A stretch of 19,827 nucleotides of DNA from an uncultured Rhodobacter sp. (GTDB lineage Bacteria > Pseudomonadota > Alphaproteobacteria > Rhodobacterales > Rhodobacteraceae), in assembly GCA_937901435.1 (NCBI GenBank), contig CALGTJ010000695.1:1-19827 (forward strand). Reading direction: 5' to 3'. The notes beneath the pieces were generated by a model. That model did no database searches, was not told the origin of the DNA, and worked only from the letters and a program-made list of their open reading frames with translations. The position numbers were made by a program, and so were the translations under genes. Each line of letters starts with the position of its first letter. The first letter of the stretch is position 1. Below are positions 9,312-15,301 of the stretch, one piece after another.

Positions 9312-9599
9312 TCAATAAAACGCGGCGGCGTTGTTGATCAGGATAATCCGCAATGCATAAACCCCAATCAGAGCAACCAGAGGCGCAAGATCCAGCCCGC
9401 CCATATCGGGCAGAAACGATCTAATCCGCCCATAAATCGGGTCAAGCAAACGGTTCAACCCGTACCAGATCTGCGCAACTAACGGTTGGCGCAGGTTCAG
9501 CACTTGAAAATTGATCAGCCACGACATAATGATATGGGCGATCATGATGAACCAGATCACATCAAGGATCAGCATCAGGATTTGAAAGATTGACGTCAT
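9312..9599 (-). CDS. YggT family membrane protein
   Basis: The 95 residues start at ATG 9599, which has AGAGGA 6 bases upstream. The frame is open further upstream, but that extension overlaps the divergent thioesterase gene and lacks family resemblance, so I chose this start. There are two hydrophobic segments (about 5-30 and 70-92), with the YggT-like middle LNRLLDPIYGRIRSFLPDMG (48-67) between them. Family knowledge: small integral membrane proteins, also linked to plastid CCB3/YlmG, with roles proposed in osmotic balance or division. The function here is unproven. It heads the minus-strand series leading to recQ. Confidence 0.88.
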   Translation of the reverse strand: MTSIFQILMLILDVIWFIMIAHIIMSWLINFQVLNLRQPLVAQIWYGLNRLLDPIYGRIRSFLPDMGGLDLAPLVALIGVYALRIILINNAAAFY

Positions 9600-9732
9600 T
9601 GCAGTCCTCTTTAAAGCATGTTCAACCCGACACCTAAGCATCTTGCCAATCGCTGACAAGGCGGGCTTATGCTCGCTTTGCCTGCTGACCTTTGTGTCAG
9701 GCGTTTCAGATTTCAGCCGGAAAGGAGCGGCC

Positions 9733-10275
9733 ATGTACCCCTTCATCCGCTTGTTCAAAGAATATTTCGTAAACCGGAGCGCGCCGCCGCTGCCGTTGAC
9801 GGGTACACATATGTCGCGGCACATCTGCTGGCCGTGGGACATTGATCTGTGGATGGAGCTGAACAACGGGCGCACCTTGACGCTTTACGATCTGGGGCGC
9901 TTGCCTTTGGCGCGGCGAACCGGGTTGCTTGATGTTCTGGCGAACCAGGGGTGGAGCATGGCCATGGCGGGGTGTTCGATGAGCTGGCGTCGTCGGGTGC
10001 GGATGTTGGATCGACTGACGATGTACACGCGCTGCGTCGGCTGGGACGCGCGGTTCATTTATATGGAGCAATCCATGTGGAAAAGCGACGGAGACTGCGC
10101 CAATCACAATCTGGTGCGGGCGGTGGTGTCAAATGAAAACGGGATCGTGGCACCTGCCAAGGTCATGCAGGCGATGGGCGAACAAGAGGCAAGCCCCCCT
10201 TTGCCTGACTGGGTTCAGGCATGGATCGAAGCGGATGCTAAACGTCCGTGGCCCCCGATGAAACACGCTAATTGA
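9733..10275 (+). CDS. Acyl-CoA thioesterase-like hotdog-fold protein
   Basis: The 180 residues start at ATG 9733, which has AAAGGAG 5 bases upstream. The frame is open back to 9643, but that extension has no SD support. The motif DIDLWMELNNGRTLTLYDLG (near residue 37) resembles the active-site loop and helix of 4-hydroxybenzoyl-CoA thioesterase-type proteins (DxDxxxHMNNGRY form). The body fits a THEM6/FadM-like single hotdog domain. It would hydrolyse acyl-CoA or a related thioester in the cytosol; the substrate is not deducible. A 133-base spacer separates it from the divergent YggT gene. Confidence 0.75.
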   Translation: MYPFIRLFKEYFVNRSAPPLPLTGTHMSRHICWPWDIDLWMELNNGRTLTLYDLGRLPLARRTGLLDVLANQGWSMAMAGCSMSWRRRVRMLDRLTMYTRCVGWDARFIYMEQSMWKSDGDCANHNLVRAVVSNENGIVAPAKVMQAMGEQEASPPLPDWVQAWIEADAKRPWPPMKHAN

Positions 10276-10345
10276 CGACACATTCGGTCATTGCACGGTC
10301 TGTCGATTGCCTGTCATATCAGAGGCGTAACAAGGGGTGAGACCT

Positions 10346-11716
10346 ATGGCCGATGTGAGCCTGCGCAAGCGCATTTGGGGCTGGATGATGTTCGACTGGG
10401 CCAGCCAGCCCTACAATACTGTCTTGCTGACCTTTATCTTTGGCCCCTTTTTTGCAGAAATCGTCAGTTCTGACCTGATGAGCAAGGGTCTGGATGACAC
10501 CGCTGCCAAGGCCCTTGCACAAAGCTATTGGGGCTACGGTCTGACCGCAGCGGGTCTGTTTATCGCCTTTAGCGCGCCGATCCTTGGAGCCTTTGCCGAT
10601 AGTTCCGGTCGTCGGTTGCCGTGGGTTTGGGTGTTTTCCCTGTTGTATGTCATTGGCGCCAGCGGGCTGTGGCTGACGGAACCGGGCAACTTCAACATGA
10701 TCGCTGTGCTGATTTTTTTTGGCATTGGCCTGATCGGAATGGAATTCGCCACGATCTTTACCAATGCCATGCTGCCGTCGCTGGGCGATCACAGAGAGGT
10801 CGGTGCGATTTCTGGAAACGGCTGGGCGCTTGGCTATCTTGGCGGCGTTTTTGCGCTGGCCTTTATGCTGCTGTTTCTGGCCGAGAATGCCTCTGGCGTG
10901 ACCCTGCTGGGACAGGCGCCGCTGTTCGGGCTTGATCCCGAGATCCGTGAAGGCACGCGTTTTGTCGGGCCGTTCACCGCTATTTGGTATGTCGTTTTCA
11001 TGATCCCGTTTTTCCTCTGGGTGCGCGAGCCGCGTCATCTGGTGGTGCGTGGGGCCTCTGTAGCACAGAGTCTGGCTGATCTGGTGGCGACCCTGCGCCG
11101 TCTGCCGTCGCAGGTTTCGCTAAGCGCCTATCTGGGCAGTTCGATGCTATACCGCGATGCGTTGAACGGGATGTTCACCTTTGGCGGCATCTATGCCTTT
11201 GGGATTTTGGGGTGGAGCGTCATTGATATCGGCGTCTTTGGCATCGTCGCCGCCCTGACGGGTGCCGTTTTCGCCTATATCGGTGGGCGTGCCGATCGCG
11301 CCTATGGGCCCAAGCCGGTGATTGTGGCCTGCATCCTGACGCTGATTGTCGTGGCGATCTCTATCGTGATGATTTCACGCGAGACGGTTCTTGGCGTAAC
11401 GGTCGCTGCAGGATCTGCGCTGCCCGATATCGCTTTTTATATCTGTGGCGCGATGATCGGGGCCGCCGCGGGGGCTGTGGGGTCTGCCAGCCGCAGTATG
11501 ATGGTGCGACAGGCGAACCCGGACCGTATGACAGAGGCGTTCGGCCTCTATGCGCTGGCAGGCAAGGCGACATCCTTTATTGCGCCCGCAGCAATCGCCA
11601 TAGCCACCAATCTGTCCGGTAGCCAGCGGGTCGGAATTACTCCGCTTATCGGGCTTTTTCTTATCGGACTTTTCCTGTTACTCTGGGTGAAACCAAATGG
11701 AGATCGCAGATCGTGA
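10346..11716 (+). CDS. UMF1 family MFS transporter (Atg22-like)
   Basis: The 456 residues start at ATG 10346, which has AAGGGGTGAG just upstream. A GTG three codons earlier lies within the SD and is unlikely to be the start. There are roughly twelve hydrophobic segments. The N-terminus WMMFDWASQPYNTVLLTFIF matches the UMF1/Atg22-like group of the major facilitator superfamily (typical FDWANxxF). The loop ADSSGRRLPWVWVF between TM2 and TM3 is the MFS signature. Family knowledge: yeast Atg22 exports amino acids from the vacuole; bacterial substrates are unknown. Its TGA overlaps the start of mepA, so the two are probably co-transcribed. Confidence 0.88.
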   Translation: MADVSLRKRIWGWMMFDWASQPYNTVLLTFIFGPFFAEIVSSDLMSKGLDDTAAKALAQSYWGYGLTAAGLFIAFSAPILGAFADSSGRRLPWVWVFSLLYVIGASGLWLTEPGNFNMIAVLIFFGIGLIGMEFATIFTNAMLPSLGDHREVGAISGNGWALGYLGGVFALAFMLLFLAENASGVTLLGQAPLFGLDPEIREGTRFVGPFTAIWYVVFMIPFFLWVREPRHLVVRGASVAQSLADLVATLRRLPSQVSLSAYLGSSMLYRDALNGMFTFGGIYAFGILGWSVIDIGVFGIVAALTGAVFAYIGGRADRAYGPKPVIVACILTLIVVAISIVMISRETVLGVTVAAGSALPDIAFYICGAMIGAAAGAVGSASRSMMVRQANPDRMTEAFGLYALAGKATSFIAPAAIAIATNLSGSQRVGITPLIGLFLIGLFLLLWVKPNGDRRS

Positions 11717-12669
11717 TGATCCGGACCCTTACCGTGCTAGCCGCAACCGCTGCCCTCATTTCCTGTGGCGCGTCGCCATCGCGCAATGATGCGCCCAGCC
11801 CTCGTGTCGCCTCTGGCGCGCCGGCGGCAGTGACCCAATCGGCCTCTAACATTAACCCGAATACAATGGCCAAGACCTTGTTCGGGGGAAAACCGACGGG
11901 GTCTGCCCAAAGGCCGGACCCATTCGGCGGCTACGCCAAGGGCTGTATGGCCGGGGGTCAGCAGCTAGAGGAAACCGGGCCAACGTGGCAGGCTATGCGG
12001 CTTAGCCGGAACCGGAACTGGGGCCAGCCAGAGTTGATTGCCTATGTCAAACGCCTGTCGCAGGCTGCAGCGCGTCAACCCGGTTGGAACGGGATCTACG
12101 TGGGGGATCTGTCGCAACCGCGCGGTGGGCCGATGTTGACCGGGCACGCAAGCCATCAGATCGGGCTGGACGCGGATATCTGGATGCTGCCCGCGAATAA
12201 CCTAAACCTTAGCCGAACAGAGCGCGAGAATCTGTCGTCAATCTCTATGCGCCGTTCCAAGGGCGCCTATGTCAACGACAGCTGGACCCGCGCGCATCAC
12301 GAGATTCTGAAAGACGCCGGCAGCGATCCGGCCGTCGCGCGTATCTTTGTGTTTGCCGGGGCCAAGGTGCAGATGTGCAAAGACGAAAAAGGGGGCCGGG
12401 CGTGGTTGCGCAAGATCCGGCCGTGGTATGGTCATCACTATCATTTCCACGTGCGTCTGAGTTGTCCCAAAGGGGCCGCAGGTTGCGTCGATCAGGCCCC
12501 GCCGCCACCGGGCGATGGTTGTGACGAGGCGCAGACATGGGTCAATAATATCCTGAACCCACCCCCGCCAAAGCCGCGTGATCCCAACGCTCCCCCTCCT
12601 AAACCAAAGCGCGAACTCGTCATCGGGGATCTGCCTAGTCAATGCGCCAGCGTCTTATCTTCGCGCTGA
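11713..12669 (+). CDS. mepA: Penicillin-insensitive murein endopeptidase (peptidase M74), lipoprotein
   Basis: The 318 residues start at GTG 11713; ATG 11716 is the next codon and an equally good start, overlapping the upstream TGA as TGATG. Residues 1-18 form a lipoprotein signal with lipobox LISC, lipid site Cys18. The M74 zinc motifs are present: HASHQIGLDADIWM (145-158, ligands His148 and Asp155) and GHHYHFHVRLSCP (240-252, third ligand). The C-terminus has a proline-rich linker (283-298). Family knowledge: it cleaves D-Ala-meso-DAP cross-links in peptidoglycan. Outer-membrane anchoring is inferred from the lipobox. The last 28 bases overlap the next gene. Confidence 0.93.
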   Translation: MMIRTLTVLAATAALISCGASPSRNDAPSPRVASGAPAAVTQSASNINPNTMAKTLFGGKPTGSAQRPDPFGGYAKGCMAGGQQLEETGPTWQAMRLSRNRNWGQPELIAYVKRLSQAAARQPGWNGIYVGDLSQPRGGPMLTGHASHQIGLDADIWMLPANNLNLSRTERENLSSISMRRSKGAYVNDSWTRAHHEILKDAGSDPAVARIFVFAGAKVQMCKDEKGGRAWLRKIRPWYGHHYHFHVRLSCPKGAAGCVDQAPPPPGDGCDEAQTWVNNILNPPPPKPRDPNAPPPKPKRELVIGDLPSQCASVLSSR

Positions 12670-13541
12670 TCGCGTCGTCAGTTGCGGCGGTTTTGGGTCT
12701 TAGCGGCGTCGCTCAACCCATGGTCGAGGCTGAATATCTGGGAACGTACAAATGGTCCTTGCCTGACGATGGTTTCGGCGGGTTTTCCGGATTAGAGGTC
12801 ACCGCAGATGGCAACAGCTTTGTTGCTGTGTCTGATAGGGGCAGCATTGTCGAAGGCGATTTCAGGCGGGACGGGACAGAGATCACCGACATCACCGTCA
12901 CCAACCGCCTTCACCCGCTGAAGAATAACAAGGGTGGCCCGCTGTCGCGGTTTCAGGTGGACGCCGAAGGTCTGGCGGTCGATGAGGGTGGACGTATCTA
13001 CGTGTCTTTCGAGGCGATTCACCGTGTCTGGAGCTATCGCAACGCGGATTCAGAGGCCGCAGGGCTGCCACGTCACGATGATTTCAAGAAAATGCAGAAT
13101 AATTCCTCGTTAGAGGTTTTGGCGATCGGGCCTGACGGGTCGATTTACACAATGCCAGAGCGATCCGGCGCTGTCGAAGCGCCCTTTCCGGTGTATCGCT
13201 ATCGTGATGGCGAATGGACCAAGCCCTTTGCCATTCCGCGCCGCGGCCCGTTTCTGGCGGTGGGTGCTGATTTTGGGCCAGATGGTCGGCTTTATCTGTT
13301 GGAACGCGCGCTCAACAGCATCTTTGGCTTTCAAACGCGGGTGCGACGGTTTTCCATCGATGGCAATAGGATCTCTGACGAAAAGATTCTCGTCGATACC
13401 CCAAGTGGTCGCCACGACAATATGGAAGGCCTCTCTGTTTGGCAGGACGCCGCCGGAGATCTTCGGCTAACCATGATTTCGGACGATAATTTTCGGATGC
13501 TGCAAAGCACGGAATTTGTCGAATATCGCCTTAAACAATAG
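12642..13541 (+). CDS. Secreted esterase-like/phytase-like beta-propeller protein (PF13449 type)
   Basis: The 299 residues start with a signal peptide (about 1-25, SSVAAVLGLSGVAQP). The body has propeller-like repeats: FSGLEVTADGNSFVAVSDRG, DAEGLAVDEGGRIYVSFE, LEVLAIGPDGSIYTMPER, VGADFGPDGRLYLLER and DNMEGLSVWQD. This matches the family annotated as esterase-like activity of phytase. A catalytic activity is not established from sequence. The first 28 bases lie inside the end of mepA, so translation is probably coupled. A role at the cell envelope is inferred from the signal peptide and neighbour. Confidence 0.85.
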   Translation: MRQRLIFALIASSVAAVLGLSGVAQPMVEAEYLGTYKWSLPDDGFGGFSGLEVTADGNSFVAVSDRGSIVEGDFRRDGTEITDITVTNRLHPLKNNKGGPLSRFQVDAEGLAVDEGGRIYVSFEAIHRVWSYRNADSEAAGLPRHDDFKKMQNNSSLEVLAIGPDGSIYTMPERSGAVEAPFPVYRYRDGEWTKPFAIPRRGPFLAVGADFGPDGRLYLLERALNSIFGFQTRVRRFSIDGNRISDEKILVDTPSGRHDNMEGLSVWQDAAGDLRLTMISDDNFRMLQSTEFVEYRLKQ

Positions 13542-13576
13542 CTTGCACTGCGGCTGTCACAGCGTTAGAGGCGTGC

Positions 13577-13593
13577 GTCCCGTGACACGGGGC
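13577..13593 (+). other. Hairpin in the yhhQ leader
   Basis: GTCCCG (13577-13582) pairs with CGGGGC (13588-13593), with one T-G wobble and a 5-base loop. It stands 37 bases before the yhhQ start in an 88-base leader with only a weak SD. It could regulate yhhQ or terminate the upstream transcript weakly. It does not match the preQ1 riboswitch consensus I know. Confidence 0.25.
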
Positions 13594-13629
13594 CAAGTCT
13601 CCGCAACCTTGCAAAAACGGAAATATGAT

Positions 13630-14262
13630 ATGTCTCGTCTGCTTCCTGGCGTTATTGCCATGGCCATTATCGTTGTGGCCTCGAACATCCTTGTGCAATT
13701 CCTTTATGGCAACTGGCTTACCTATGGGGCCTTTACCTATCCTTTTGCGTTTCTCGTCACTGACATCATGAACCGTGTCTATGGCGCTGCCACCGCGCGC
13801 AAGGTGGTCTTTGCCGGGTTCCTGACGGGTGTCGCCTGTTCCCTGATCGGCACGCAGATCATGTTGCAAGGCGATGGGTTCACCTATCCCGCTGTGACGC
13901 TGCGCATTGCCATTGGATCGGGCCTTGCCTTCCTGACGGCGCAACTGATCGACGTTTCGATCTTTGACCGCCTGCGTGACGGGACATGGTGGAAAGCGCC
14001 GCTTGCCTCGACCCTGATCGGCTCGACCATCGACACCGCCCTGTTCTTTACCATCGCGTTTTCAACCTTTTTGACCGTGATCGAACCGGGCAATGACGTT
14101 AGCTGGGCGAATGAAATGCTGCCTCTGCTGGGTGCAGGCCCTCTCGCGCCCCTGTGGATCTCGCTTGCCGTGGCCGATTGGGGTGTGAAACTTGCTATAT
14201 CCTTAATCGCTCTGCTGCCATTTCGCGTAATTGTGATGCGCATGGTCACACGGGTTGCGTAA
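13630..14262 (+). CDS. yhhQ: Queuosine precursor transporter, YhhQ/VUT family
   Basis: The 210 residues are read from ATG 13630 (MSRLLPGVIAMA), which puts the first membrane helix at the N-terminus as in the family. The frame is open back to 13516, but that extension is not hydrophobic and overlaps the preceding gene. About six membrane segments are visible. Family motifs are NWLTYGAFTYPFAFLVTDIM near residues 30-50 and the later GSTIDTALFFTIAF. Family knowledge: YhhQ imports preQ0/preQ1, precursors of the tRNA modification queuosine. Upstream of the ATG only GGAA is visible as a weak SD. Confidence 0.9.
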   Translation: MSRLLPGVIAMAIIVVASNILVQFLYGNWLTYGAFTYPFAFLVTDIMNRVYGAATARKVVFAGFLTGVACSLIGTQIMLQGDGFTYPAVTLRIAIGSGLAFLTAQLIDVSIFDRLRDGTWWKAPLASTLIGSTIDTALFFTIAFSTFLTVIEPGNDVSWANEMLPLLGAGPLAPLWISLAVADWGVKLAISLIALLPFRVIVMRMVTRVA

Positions 14263-14268
14263 AAAGTT

Positions 14269-14297
14269 TTGACAAACACAAAATCTGTGTCAGTCTG
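14269..14297 (+). promoter_or_regulatory. Putative promoter of the small RNA/peptide unit
   Basis: A perfect -35 TTGACA lies at 14269-14274, six bases after the yhhQ stop. The matching -10 at 16-18 bases is poor (CAGTCT or AGTCTG near 14291-14297). A dyad TGACA (14270-14274)/TGTCA (14288-14292), with inner arms ACACA (14276-14280)/TGTGT (14286-14290), overlaps the promoter and could be an operator. The start of transcription would be near 14303. Confidence 0.45.
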
Positions 14298-14315
14298 GCC
14301 TTAACCGCAACATTT

Positions 14316-14332
14316 GAAAGGAGGTGATCCAG
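14316..14332 (+). promoter_or_regulatory. Extended Shine-Dalgarno, 17-base complement of the 16S rRNA 3' end
   Basis: These 17 bases (GAAAGGAGGTGATCCAG) are the exact reverse complement of the conserved alphaproteobacterial 16S 3' terminus (CTGGATCACCTCCTTTC). Ordinary SD sites pair over 4-7 bases. The core GGAGG (14320-14324) stands 7 bases before GTG 14332, the ideal distance, and the last complementary base is the G of that GTG. Confidence 0.8.
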
Positions 14333-14388
14333 TGTCGAGAGTGAGATTGGAGAAGTGTGTCGGAACAGTCGGGAGTGTGATCGCCTAA
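14332..14388 (+). CDS. 18-codon small ORF behind an extended SD
   Basis: GTG 14332 to TAA 14386-14388 encodes a basic 18-residue peptide, VSRVRLEKCVGTVGSVIA. I do not recognise it. Support for translation is the extended SD at ideal spacing and the unit's own -35 element and terminator. The stop codon lies within the 5' arm of a strong hairpin. It may be a functional microprotein, a leader peptide, or an ORF whose translation serves to control the RNA. The RNA may also act mainly by binding 16S rRNA. Confidence 0.5.
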   Translation: MSRVRLEKCVGTVGSVIA

Positions 14389-14460
14389 GGGCAAACCCTT
14401 GGGTTAGAAACCCGCCGATTGGACGCTTGTTCTAACCGGACCATCTCTAAAAGTACTCGA
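14335..14460 (+). ncRNA. Structured RNA region overlapping and following the small ORF
   Basis: Several helices can be drawn by eye. A closing stem has TCGAG (14335-14339) with CTCGA (14456-14460) and GAGATTGG (14343-14350) with CCATCTC (14441-14447, one bulge). CCTAAGGG (14384-14391) pairs with CCCTTGGG (14396-14403) around a CAAA loop. GGTTAGAA (14402-14409) pairs with TTCTAACC (14430-14437). A competing local hairpin GGGTT (14401-14405)/AACCC (14409-14413) excludes the previous one. This looks like a compact folded transcript of roughly 190 bases. I cannot place it in a known RNA family. Confidence 0.5.
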
Positions 14461-14494
14461 AGGGCCGCTCTGACATAGGGCGGCCCTTTTCGTT
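14460..14494 (+). terminator. Intrinsic terminator of the small RNA unit
   Basis: AAGGGCCGC (14460-14468) and GCGGCCCTT (14480-14488) form a perfect 9-bp GC-rich stem with an 11-base loop, followed by TTCGTTT. This is a classical rho-independent terminator separating the small RNA unit from arfB. Confidence 0.85.
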
Positions 14495-14508
14495 TCAATA
14501 TCAGCCTG

Positions 14509-14535
14509 TTGTTACAGACAGAGCGTGTTTATAAT
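14509..14535 (+). promoter_or_regulatory. arfB promoter close to the ATG (possible leaderless mRNA)
   Basis: TATAAT at 14530-14535 is a perfect -10. A TTGTTA at 14509-14514 is a possible -35, with a short 15-base spacer. The ATG at 14543 is 7 bases after the -10, so transcription should start at or next to the A of the ATG. No SD precedes the ATG. Confidence 0.5.
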
Positions 14536-14542
14536 TGGCCCC

Positions 14543-14965
14543 ATGCTAAAGATCACCGACACCATAACGATTGAGGACTGGGAGTTGACCGAACAGTTCA
14601 CCCGCGCCAGTGGGCCGGGGGGGCAGAACGTCAACAAGGTTTCGACTGCGGTAGAGCTGCGGTTCGAGGCCGCGCGCTCGCCCAATCTGCCGGCCCCAGT
14701 CAAAGCGCGTCTGCGCCGTCTGGCCGGGCGACGCTGGACGTTAGAAGGCGCTTTGATCATTCAGGTCGATGAGACCCGCAGTCAGGCGCGAAATCGTGAT
14801 ATTGCGCGGGACCGTCTGGCAGAGTTGATCCGCAAGGCCACCGTCGCGCCCAAACGCCGCATCGCGACCAAGCCGACCTTTGGGTCCAAACAGCGTCGCT
14901 TGAAGGCCAAGAAAGTCCGCGGCGAAGTCAAAAACATGCGCGGACGCGTCGAGGGCGAAGACTAG
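14543..14965 (+). CDS. arfB: Alternative ribosome-rescue factor ArfB (YaeJ-type peptidyl-tRNA hydrolase)
   Basis: The 140 residues start at ATG 14543 (MLKITDTITIEDWELTEQF). A GTG six codons upstream is in frame but lies ahead of the -10 box, so it is rejected. The catalytic release-factor motif is RASGPGGQNVNKVSTAVELR (21-40, GGQ at 26-28). The tail from about 105 is rich in Arg and Lys (KPTFGSKQRRLKAKKVRGEV). Family knowledge: that tail sits in the empty mRNA channel of stalled ribosomes while GGQ hydrolyses peptidyl-tRNA. The length matches ArfB and is far below RF1/RF2. The stop overlaps that of a convergent small gene by 4 bases. Confidence 0.93.
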   Translation: MLKITDTITIEDWELTEQFTRASGPGGQNVNKVSTAVELRFEAARSPNLPAPVKARLRRLAGRRWTLEGALIIQVDETRSQARNRDIARDRLAELIRKATVAPKRRIATKPTFGSKQRRLKAKKVRGEVKNMRGRVEGED

Positions 14966-15096
14966 TCCTTTCTCTTTGCCTCGGCGGCGGCCTTCATCCG
15001 GGCCAGCAGTTCTGCCTTGGTCTCGCGCGCGCCGAACGGATTCTTCTCCGTGCCCCGCGCATTATGTTCGTTGTGCTTTGGCGCTTTCCTACCCAT
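14962..15096 (-). CDS. Small basic hypothetical protein (44 residues)
   Basis: ATG 15096 to TAG 14962-14964 encodes 44 residues starting MGRKAPKHNEHNARGTEKNP, then a charged helix with TKAELLARMKAAAEAKR near the C-terminus. AGGAG lies 8 bases before the ATG. It has no membrane segment or Cys. I believe similar short proteins occur in other Rhodobacterales, but I recognise no function. High Lys/Arg content suggests RNA or ribosome contact, which would fit its place convergent to arfB; that is speculation. Confidence 0.65.
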   Translation of the reverse strand: MGRKAPKHNEHNARGTEKNPFGARETKAELLARMKAAAEAKRKD

Positions 15097-15211
15097 TTTC
15101 GGGGCTCCTGATGCTTTGTAATCCATCGTGCGGCTCGTGATCGCTAGAGGTCAGATACGCGCTGATGCCCTAAACGCCGCCTGACAGCAAGGTCGATCGC
15201 GTGTCTGTCCC

Positions 15212-15227
15212 CGACCTGAACAGGTCG
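15212..15227. promoter_or_regulatory. Inverted repeat CGACCTG-AA-CAGGTCG, candidate operator
   Basis: Two perfect 7-base arms separated by AA lie 74 bases before the amidinotransferase ATG, in the 205-base spacer 15097-15301. A further half-site AAGGTCG is at 15189-15195. No T-run follows, so a regulator operator is more likely than a terminator. The regulator is unknown. Nothing else in the spacer stands out except a moderate SD (GGAAG) before 15302. Confidence 0.4.
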
Positions 15228-15301
15228 CAGCCGTGCTTGCCTAAAGAGGTGCATATCAATAGGAAACATCGGACAGGAACAGTGCCTCGGAAGTCATCAA
15301 A

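Noticed and set aside
9600..9875. N-terminal extension of the YggT protein to 187 residues
   Set aside because: It overlaps the divergent thioesterase gene and its SD. ATG 9599 has its own SD and gives the normal family length.
10319..11038. Minus-strand open frame of 239 codons
   Set aside because: It is antisense to the MFS transporter gene, with low-complexity polar content.
13516..13629. Upstream in-frame extension of yhhQ
   Set aside because: It overlaps the previous gene and encodes no membrane segment. The family start matches ATG 13630.
13542..13629. preQ1 riboswitch in the yhhQ leader
   Set aside because: I could not find the class I A-rich tail and stem pattern or the class II layout; only a simple hairpin is visible.
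14300..14494. 6S RNA, SRP RNA or tmRNA
   Set aside because: The hallmark SRP loop, the tmRNA tRNA-like end and the 6S long-rod bubble layout are not apparent.
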